From an uncultured Eubacterium sp. (GTDB taxonomy: Bacteria > Bacillota > Clostridia > Lachnospirales > Lachnospiraceae): a stretch of 10,513 bases of DNA. The DNA is taken from positions 1 to 10,513 of the forward strand of contig CAJUFM010000085.1 of NCBI GenBank assembly GCA_910585745.1, in the 5' to 3' direction. The position numbers and the translations under genes are program-made. Shown one piece after another: positions 1 to 5,646 of this stretch (the stretch's first letter is position 1; every line of letters starts with the position of its first letter). The notes beneath the pieces were generated by a model that worked only from the letters and a program-made list of their open reading frames with translations, did not search any database and was not told the DNA's origin.

Positions 1-1
1 T

Positions 2-229
2 TTTAATGCGGTCATTGTTAATTTAGAAAGTATGGAAAAAGAACAGCAGAGGGAATGTCTGGATCATATTGAGAGCAATATCCATGTGATGAGATCCTAT
101 CTGGATGAGAACATAGATTTGAAGGAAAATGCTCTTGATATTCCAGTAATGGGTATGGCGGTTCTGCACCAGCAGTTTTTATTAGTACAGGCGATTGAAG
201 AATGGATTGCGGCTCTTAAAAAGGAATGA
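2..229 (+). CDS. C-terminal end of an unidentified protein (cut by left edge)
   Basis: The reading frame is open from the left edge of the window to a TGA at 227-229. An ATG at 32 would give a 65-residue protein, but it has no convincing ribosome site in front of it (the preceding bases are AT-rich). The codons before it (reading F-N-A-V-I-V-N-L-E-S) are also open, so this is more likely the tail of a longer gene. The visible residues are charged and helix-rich, with Glu/Lys/Gln-rich stretches, and end in a hydrophobic amphipathic segment (LLVQAIEEWIAALKKE). No signal peptide, cysteine motif or catalytic signature is visible. I do not recognise the family. The gap to the sigma gene is about 80 bp, with no clear terminator. 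Confidence 0.5.
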   Translation, partial: FNAVIVNLESMEKEQQRECLDHIESNIHVMRSYLDENIDLKENALDIPVMGMAVLHQQFLLVQAIEEWIAALKKE

Positions 230-261
230 AAAGATAGAAACCTTAATATTTTAAAAATTTT

Positions 262-290
262 TGTCACAAAGACGAGGAAACAATGTCTAA
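262..290 (+). promoter_or_regulatory. Candidate ECF-type promoter of the sigma factor gene
   Basis: TGTCACA at 262-268 is followed, after 15 bp, by TGTCTAA at 284-290. This resembles ECF sigma promoters, for example the TGTCACA-N16-CGTC motif known for the ECF41 group, and does not resemble a sigma-A site. A transcript would begin near 296, just before the AAGGAGGT ribosome site at 298-305, giving a very short leader. Because it precedes an ECF sigma gene, autoregulation is a reasonable inference. The spacing is one base short of the known motif and the first base of CGTC is T here, so the call is tentative. Confidence 0.4.
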
Positions 291-311
291 TTAAGTAAGG
301 AGGTAAAATCT

Positions 312-1163
312 ATGAATGAAAAAAAGAAGGAAGAATTACAGGCTTTTGTCGATAAAGCCACAGCAGGAGATAAAAAAGCTCTTGAAGCGCTTATTACTGG
401 CGTGCAGGATATGGTATTCAATTTATCCCTGCGGATGCTTGGTACATTTGTGGATGCGGAAGATGCCACGCAGGATATCTTATTGAAAATAATTACGCAT
501 CTGTCGTCTTTCCGGGGTGACAGCTCATTTACAACATGGGTATTCAGCATTGCAGTAAATCATCTGAAAAATTATAAAAAGCATATGTTTGCCCGCTGTC
601 CGTTAAGTTTTGAATATTATGGTGATGACATAGAAAACGGAAAAATACAGGATGTGCCAGATCTAACCCAGGATGTAGAAAAGGATATATTGGCAGAAGA
701 ATTGAAAATGTCCTGTACCAATGTTATGCTGCAATGCCTTGACATGGAAAGCAGGTGTATTTTCATATTAGGTACTATGTTTAAGCTGGACAGCCGGATT
801 GCGGGGGAGATTTTGGAAATGACTCCAGAGGCGTATCGCCAGCGGCTTTCCCGAATACGCAAAAAAATGGCAGACTTTCTTGGACAGTATTGTGGGGAAT
901 ATGGCAGCGGCAGATGTAAATGTAAAGAAAGAGTGAATTATGCAATACAAAATCATAGAATAAACCCGTCGCAGCTGGACTATACGACAGCAACGGAAAT
1001 TTCCATTCAAACCATGATGGATGTGAAAAACGCTATGGAAGATATTGACGATTTATCACAGGATTTTTCCTTTTGCAAGCCCTACCAGTCTCCCGAACGC
1101 ACAAAATATCTGATACAGGAATTTTTAGAGTCCACGCAGCTTTCCATTATCCAGAACTCATAA
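312..1163 (+). CDS. ECF-family RNA polymerase sigma factor with C-terminal extension
   Basis: This is a 283-residue cytoplasmic sigma-70-family protein that would direct RNA polymerase to a specific promoter set. Region 2 spans about residues 25-92 and includes the helix with DAEDATQDILLKI (48-60) and the RGDSSFTTWVFSIAVNHLKN stretch (68-87) typical of region 2.3/2.4. Region 4 spans about 136-190, with a helix-turn-helix ending in EAYRQRLSRIRKKM. Ordinary ECF factors end near here at 170-200 residues. This one continues for about 90 residues with Cys194, Cys202 and Cys204 (CGEYGSGRCKCKERV), then a helical tail. The cysteine cluster could bind metal or sense redox state, which is inference. 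The start is fixed by AAGGAGGT at 298-305. No separate anti-sigma gene is visible beside it, so the extension may do the regulating. The DUF2461 gene follows after 15 bp and is probably cotranscribed. Confidence 0.92.
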   Translation: MNEKKKEELQAFVDKATAGDKKALEALITGVQDMVFNLSLRMLGTFVDAEDATQDILLKIITHLSSFRGDSSFTTWVFSIAVNHLKNYKKHMFARCPLSFEYYGDDIENGKIQDVPDLTQDVEKDILAEELKMSCTNVMLQCLDMESRCIFILGTMFKLDSRIAGEILEMTPEAYRQRLSRIRKKMADFLGQYCGEYGSGRCKCKERVNYAIQNHRINPSQLDYTTATEISIQTMMDVKNAMEDIDDLSQDFSFCKPYQSPERTKYLIQEFLESTQLSIIQNS

Positions 1164-1178
1164 AGGAGATGATAGAAT

Positions 1179-1862
1179 ATGAATACACAGTTAATTATTG
1201 ATTATTTATCGGCATTGAGCATGAATAACAACCGCGAATGGTATCATGCGAATAAGGATGACTATAAAAAAGCAAATGCTGAATTTGAAGAATTATTGCA
1301 GGCATTGATACTGGAGATTGGAAAATTTGACAGCAGTATTTTACATAATGATCCGAAGGATCTTACGTTTAAGATTGTAAGGGATACCCGTTTCAGCCAT
1401 GATAAATCGCCTTATAATCCCGCATTCCGCGCCCATATTTCTTCTAAGGGCAAGCTGCCTGTCCCTGTGGGATATTATCTTATGATAAAGCCCGGTGGTC
1501 AGTCCTTTTTAGGCGGCGGCTTGTTTGCACATATGTTTAAAGATGCAACAACCATGGTACGGGATTATATTGTACAGAATGGTGAAGAATGGGAAAAAAT
1601 TATACATGAGCCAGCCTTTGAAAAGTATTTCACTGTACAGGGAACAGCATTAAAAAATGTTCCGAAAGGATATGAGAAAGAACATCCCCAGGCGGAATAT
1701 CTGAAATTTAAGAGTTGGTATCTGGAATATCCGCTAAAGGATGAAGAATTCATTGATGCAAATGTATTTGCTGCAAAGGCGGCGGAGATTTTCATGATCA
1801 TGAAACCCTTTAACGATTATTTAAATAAGGCCCTTGATGGATTCCAGATGCCGGCAAGGTGA
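1179..1862 (+). CDS. DUF2461 family protein
   Basis: This 227-residue soluble protein is recognised as DUF2461 (TIGR02453-type) by its conserved blocks. These are NNREWYHANKDDYKKA near the N terminus (17-32), RDTRFSHDKSPYNPAFRAHIS (68-88) and GYYLMIKPGGQSFLGGGLF (98-116). The length matches the family norm of about 210-240 residues. Its biochemical role is not established, and no signal peptide or membrane segment is present. Its ribosome site AAGGAG (1163-1168) shares a base with the TAA stop of the sigma gene, and the ATG follows after about 10 bp, so the two genes are almost certainly translated from one mRNA. It could be a target or accessory of the sigma factor, but nothing in the sequence proves that. 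The next gene has its own promoter, so the operon probably ends here, although no clear intrinsic terminator is seen. Confidence 0.92.
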   Translation: MNTQLIIDYLSALSMNNNREWYHANKDDYKKANAEFEELLQALILEIGKFDSSILHNDPKDLTFKIVRDTRFSHDKSPYNPAFRAHISSKGKLPVPVGYYLMIKPGGQSFLGGGLFAHMFKDATTMVRDYIVQNGEEWEKIIHEPAFEKYFTVQGTALKNVPKGYEKEHPQAEYLKFKSWYLEYPLKDEEFIDANVFAAKAAEIFMIMKPFNDYLNKALDGFQMPAR

Positions 1863-1944
1863 CAGGCAATCGCTGATCATCGGTTTTGTATGCTTGTGAA
1901 TACAGAAAAAACCGGATCTAACAGCTCCGCTTAGCCAGTAGATA

Positions 1945-1973
1945 TTGAAAAAGCTATTTTGCTGTGGTAAAAT
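1945..1973 (+). promoter_or_regulatory. Sigma-A promoter of the ABC exporter operon
   Basis: TTGAAA (1945-1950) and TAAAAT (1968-1973) are separated by exactly 17 bp. The -10 is preceded by TGG (1965-1967), which fits an extended TGn element. The start point would lie near 1980, giving a leader of about 30 nt before the ribosome site TAGGAG (1998-2003) and the ATG at 2010. The arrangement is close to the vegetative consensus, so moderate to strong constitutive transcription is expected. I see no obvious operator overlapping it. Confidence 0.75.
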
Positions 1974-2009
1974 GCTTAAAGTATCGATTTATGGACTTAG
2001 GAGCAAAAA

Positions 2010-3725
2010 ATGAAACTGATTTTAAGTTACATCAGAAAGTATCTTGGTATCTTTCTTCTTTCCACCTTATTTCTGACGCTGGAAGCGGCAGCAGATCTTC
2101 TTCAGCCTGCGTTCATGTCTGTTATTGTGGATCAGGGGATCAAGAATGCCGACATAAACCAAATTCTTCGATTGGGGACAGCCATGCTGGGGATCGCCCT
2201 GGCAGGGGCTGTCTGCGCTGTTATACGAAATCGTTTTGCCAGCTTTGTCTCTCAGACCATCGGCAGGGAGCTGCGTCATGATATGTACCACAATGTGCAG
2301 CAGCTTTCCATGGAAAACATTGACCGTCTGCGCCCTGCTTCCATTATTACCCGTATTACTAATGATGTGGCGCAGATCCAGGAGTTTATCAACGGCATCA
2401 TGCGGATCATGGTAAAGGCGCCGATCATTGGCATTGGCGCCATTATACTGATCATGGTCCAGACGCCGGGACAGGCGCCGGTTATGGCGGGGATCCTTCT
2501 GATAACCTCTGTACTGGTCTGGGGGAATATGCGGATTGGTTATCCCCGGTTTGGGACAGTGCAGAAAAGACTAGACCGGTTAAATGGGGTGGCAAGAGAA
2601 TTTCTTTCCTCTGTCCGTGTGGTAAAGGCATTCCGTGCGGAGGAAGAGGAGACGGAGAAATTTGAGGGAGTCTCACTGGAGCTGGCCCGTGCCAATACCG
2701 CTGCACTTCGGACGATGGCGGTGTTTTCGCCCTTTATCAATCTGACAGTGAATTTTGGTATTGTTCTTTTGTTATGGATCTCCGGGAACGAACAGAGCGG
2801 AGAGATCGGCAGACTTATGGCTTCCGTCAATTATATGACACAGGTGCTGTTTTCTGTAACGATGATTTCCAATACGCTGAATACAGCGGTCAGGGCAACC
2901 GCCTCTTCGGCAAGAATCCAGGAGGTGCTGGAGGAACGGCCGGCACAGAAACTGCCAGAAAACCCTCTTATGCCAGATATCACAGGTGATATCCATTTTG
3001 ACCATGTATCCTTTGCTTATGCGGGAGCGGGGAAGGAATCTCTCCATGACATTGACATACATATTCATTCCGGTGAGACCATTGGGATCATTGGTTCCAC
3101 CGGATCTGGAAAAACGACTCTCGTCAATCTGGTGCCTCGGTTTTACGATGCTGTGTCTGGGAAAATATGGATGGATGGAAGCGATGTGACACAGATCGAA
3201 CCAAAGTGGCTGAGAGAGGCGGTGGCTGTCGTGCCCCAGAAGGCGTTGCTTTTTTCTGGGACCATCCGGGATAATCTGCGCTGGGGACGTAACGAAGCCG
3301 GGGAAGATGAGCTGCGGGCGGCGGCAGAAACTGCCTGTGCCCATGCTTTTATCCAGCAGAGTGGGCAGGGATATGATACACTGCTCGGCCAGGGCGGGGT
3401 GAACCTTTCCGGCGGTCAGAAACAGAGACTTTCCCTGGCGCGGGCGCTGGTCCGGAGACCGCGGATCCTGATTTTAGATGACTGCACCAGTGCGTTAGAT
3501 GCACAGACAGAATCCGATGTACTAAAAGGACTTCGGAATATGGCGGGCAGCATGACAGTGCTGCTGGTCAGCCAGCGGATTTCTACGGTTATGGGCACGG
3601 ACCGCATTTTGTGCCTGGATAATGGCAGCATGGCGGGGTGGGGAACCCATGAAGAACTGATGGATTCTTGCTCTATGTATCAGGAGATTTATCAATCCCA
3701 GATCGGAGGTGGATCCCATGGCTGA
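2010..3725 (+). CDS. ABC exporter half-transporter, degenerate-site subunit (LmrC/BmrC/TM287-like)
   Basis: This 571-residue membrane protein has an N-terminal six-helix transmembrane domain (about residues 10-310) and a C-terminal ATPase domain (about 340-571). The ATPase motifs are Walker A GSTGSGKTT (362-370), Q-loop Gln410, signature LSGGQ (466-470) and Walker B ILILDD. The Walker B ends Asp490-Asp491, where a canonical ATPase has Asp-Glu. The H-loop His is also replaced, by Gln522 (SQRIST). Loss of both Glu and His marks the non-hydrolysing Walker site of heterodimeric exporters. The partner gene starts inside its last codons (ATGGCTGA overlap), which implies coupled translation and 1:1 assembly. 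The family moves drugs, lipids or peptides outward. The substrate here cannot be read from sequence, and there is no C39 peptidase domain as in bacteriocin exporters. The start is supported by TAGGAG six bases upstream. Confidence 0.96.
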   Translation: MKLILSYIRKYLGIFLLSTLFLTLEAAADLLQPAFMSVIVDQGIKNADINQILRLGTAMLGIALAGAVCAVIRNRFASFVSQTIGRELRHDMYHNVQQLSMENIDRLRPASIITRITNDVAQIQEFINGIMRIMVKAPIIGIGAIILIMVQTPGQAPVMAGILLITSVLVWGNMRIGYPRFGTVQKRLDRLNGVAREFLSSVRVVKAFRAEEEETEKFEGVSLELARANTAALRTMAVFSPFINLTVNFGIVLLLWISGNEQSGEIGRLMASVNYMTQVLFSVTMISNTLNTAVRATASSARIQEVLEERPAQKLPENPLMPDITGDIHFDHVSFAYAGAGKESLHDIDIHIHSGETIGIIGSTGSGKTTLVNLVPRFYDAVSGKIWMDGSDVTQIEPKWLREAVAVVPQKALLFSGTIRDNLRWGRNEAGEDELRAAAETACAHAFIQQSGQGYDTLLGQGGVNLSGGQKQRLSLARALVRRPRILILDDCTSALDAQTESDVLKGLRNMAGSMTVLLVSQRISTVMGTDRILCLDNGSMAGWGTHEELMDSCSMYQEIYQSQIGGGSHG

Positions 3726-5532
3726 AAGAAGTGGAGGAGTGCCTCCGGTTAATCTAGGCGGAATATCCCGCCCTGGCCGTGGCGGAGTGGTGGTGAAGCC
3801 TAAAAATATGAAGGGGACGCTGATCCGTCTCTGGAAACTGACAAAGGGGCAGAGAAAAGGGCTTGGGTGGATTCTTGTGTTGTCTGCCTTTGCTTCTGGT
3901 GCCTCTATTCTTTCGCCCTTTGTGACGGGAAGGGCGGTGACCGCAGTCAGTGACGGCGATACGGTTCTATGGATTCTGGTTTTGCTGACGGGATTGTATC
4001 TCAGTGACTGGCTGGTGAAGTTTCTGCAGGCTTTTTTCATGGCGTCCATCGGGCAGCGTGTGATACATCATATACGGAGAACTTTGTTTGGCTGGATCAA
4101 GACCCTTCCACTGTCCTTTTTTGACCTGCACCGCCACGGTGAGCTGATGAGCCGTCTGACAAATGATGTTGACAATATCAGTACGACGATTTCCAATTCA
4201 CTGACCCTGCTTATGACATATGGGTTTACCGTTGTGGGAATCTTTGTTATGATGTTGTGTTTAAGCCCAGCGCTGACAATGGTATCGCTGTGTGGCGTAG
4301 GACTGATATTTCTCCTTACCAAAACCATAACGAAGCGGACCAAAGTACTTTTTTCCGGACAGCAGAAGAGTCTTGGTTCGCTGAACGGGCAGGTGGAAGA
4401 AAGTATTTCGGGACTTTTTGTAGTGAAGGCATTCTGCCAGGAAGAGGAGATGGAGCGGGAGTTTGCAGAAAGGAACCGTGAGCTTTGCAAAGTATCGATC
4501 CGGGCGCTGATCTGTTCGGGGTATCTCATGCCGCTTATGAATGTGATCAATAACCTTGTGTATGTGGTGATGTCGGTTTTATGTGGTGTTTTGTTTGTAA
4601 ATGGCAGGATTACAGATATCGGGCTGGTTACAAGTTTTCTGCTCTACGTGCGTCAGTTTACCCGTCCTTTCGTGGAGATTGCCAATATTTATAATAATTT
4701 TCAGACGGCGGTCGCCGGGGCAGAGCGGGTGTTTGAAATACTGGATGAACAGCCGGAACCCCCGGATCGGGAAAAAACCGTAAGCTTAGAAAATCCCCGC
4801 GGTGACATTGAATTGCGGCATGTGGAGTTTGGCTATCAGCCAGGACAGCCTGTACTGAAGGATATTTCCCTAAAGATTCCTGCGGGAACGCAGGCTGCTA
4901 TCGTGGGAGCCACTGGTTCCGGCAAAACAACGATCATCAATCTTCTGACAAGATTTTATGATGTTTCGTCGGGAAGCATTTTGTTAGACGGACATGATCT
5001 GCGGGATTACCGGATGGAGGATCTAAGGCGGGCATTTGGCGTGGTACTCCAGGATACGTCTCTGTTTGCCGCCACGGTCCGGGACAACATCTGCTATGGA
5101 CATCCAGAAGTCGCTTTGGAACAGGTGCAGGAGGCGGCGCGGACAGCAGGGGCGGACAGTTTTATCCAGCGGTTGCCAAAAGGGTATGATACGGTTTTAA
5201 AACATGGAGGCATGGAGCTGTCCCAGGGAGAGAGGCAGCTTTTGACCATAGCCAGGGCGGTGCTTGCCAATGCTCCGATCCTGATCCTGGATGAAGCCAC
5301 AAGTTCGGTAGATACCGTGACGGAACAGAAGATCCGGCAAGCCATGCTCAAACTCTGTACAGACCGAACTTCCGTTATCATTGCCCACCGTCTTTCAACG
5401 GTCCGGGATTCTGATCTGATCATTCTGCTGGAAAATGGGAAAATTGCCGAGCAGGGGAATCATGAAGAACTGATGGGGCTGAACGGGCGCTATGCCCAGA
5501 TGTACAGAACCCAGACAGAATGGAATGGTTGA
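3718..5532 (+). CDS. ABC exporter half-transporter, catalytic subunit (LmrD/BmrD/TM288-like)
   Basis: This 604-residue partner of the preceding protein has an N-terminal cytoplasmic Gly/Pro/Arg-rich tail (about residues 1-30, SGGVPPVNLGGISRPGRGG), then six transmembrane helices (about 45-340) and an ATPase domain (about 365-604). The motifs are Walker A GATGSGKTT (397-405), Q-loop Gln445, Walker B ILILDE with catalytic Glu526, and H-loop His557 (AHRLST). The signature is altered to LSQGE (501-505). In the head-to-tail dimer this weak signature faces the Glu-less Walker site of the partner, while the intact Glu526 site faces the partner's LSGGQ. That gives one working and one degenerate ATP site. 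A GTG nine bases earlier (3709) is in frame, but it lies on the last G of the GGAGG ribosome site (3705-3709), so the ATG at 3718 is the better start. The gene overlaps the upstream one by 8 bp. Confidence 0.96.
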   Translation: MAERSGGVPPVNLGGISRPGRGGVVVKPKNMKGTLIRLWKLTKGQRKGLGWILVLSAFASGASILSPFVTGRAVTAVSDGDTVLWILVLLTGLYLSDWLVKFLQAFFMASIGQRVIHHIRRTLFGWIKTLPLSFFDLHRHGELMSRLTNDVDNISTTISNSLTLLMTYGFTVVGIFVMMLCLSPALTMVSLCGVGLIFLLTKTITKRTKVLFSGQQKSLGSLNGQVEESISGLFVVKAFCQEEEMEREFAERNRELCKVSIRALICSGYLMPLMNVINNLVYVVMSVLCGVLFVNGRITDIGLVTSFLLYVRQFTRPFVEIANIYNNFQTAVAGAERVFEILDEQPEPPDREKTVSLENPRGDIELRHVEFGYQPGQPVLKDISLKIPAGTQAAIVGATGSGKTTIINLLTRFYDVSSGSILLDGHDLRDYRMEDLRRAFGVVLQDTSLFAATVRDNICYGHPEVALEQVQEAARTAGADSFIQRLPKGYDTVLKHGGMELSQGERQLLTIARAVLANAPILILDEATSSVDTVTEQKIRQAMLKLCTDRTSVIIAHRLSTVRDSDLIILLENGKIAEQGNHEELMGLNGRYAQMYRTQTEWNG

Positions 5533-5550
5533 TGCTTTAGAAAAAATTCC

Positions 5551-5579
5551 TTTTCAGTAAGCACACTTTGGTGTATAAT
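5551..5579 (+). promoter_or_regulatory. Promoter of the secreted LRR protein gene
   Basis: A perfect -10 TATAAT lies at 5574-5579. With a 17-bp spacer the -35 would be TTTTCA at 5551-5556, which matches TTGACA at four of six positions. The start point would be near 5586, about 60 nt before the chosen ATG at 5647. A short dyad (ACAC at 5563-5566 and GTGT at 5571-5574) lies inside the spacer and could be an operator, but the arms are only four bases. The exporter operon just upstream has no visible terminator, so readthrough may also contribute. Confidence 0.65.
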
Positions 5580-5646
5580 ATTGTCATGTGATTATGATAG
5601 GGATAAGTACGGAACCACAAAAATAACAAAACGAGGTATGACATCA

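Noticed and set aside
1881..1914. Hairpin after the DUF2461 gene (CGGTTTT with AAAACCG plus GTAT with ATAC)
   Set aside because: The stem has a 4-base bulge and no T tract follows, so it is not convincing as an intrinsic terminator.
1964..2281. A 105-codon + strand frame overlapping the start of the exporter gene
   Set aside because: It begins within the -10 region and runs out of frame through the ABC subunit, with low-complexity Ser/Cys-rich translation.
3709..3717. GTG3709 as start of the second ABC subunit
   Set aside because: It lies on the GGAGG ribosome site itself. ATG3718 has normal spacing and gives the common ATGGCTGA overlap.
2772..4049. Long - strand frames opposite the two ABC genes
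   Set aside because: They are antisense to well-defined ATPase and membrane domains, have no good ribosome site and show no recognisable protein motif.
5581..5646. Upstream TTG5581 or ATG5638 as start of the LRR protein
   Set aside because: TTG5581 is two bases after the -10 and would not be in the transcript. ATG5638 is only one base from the CGAGG ribosome site. Starting at 5647 gives correct spacing and a clean signal peptide.
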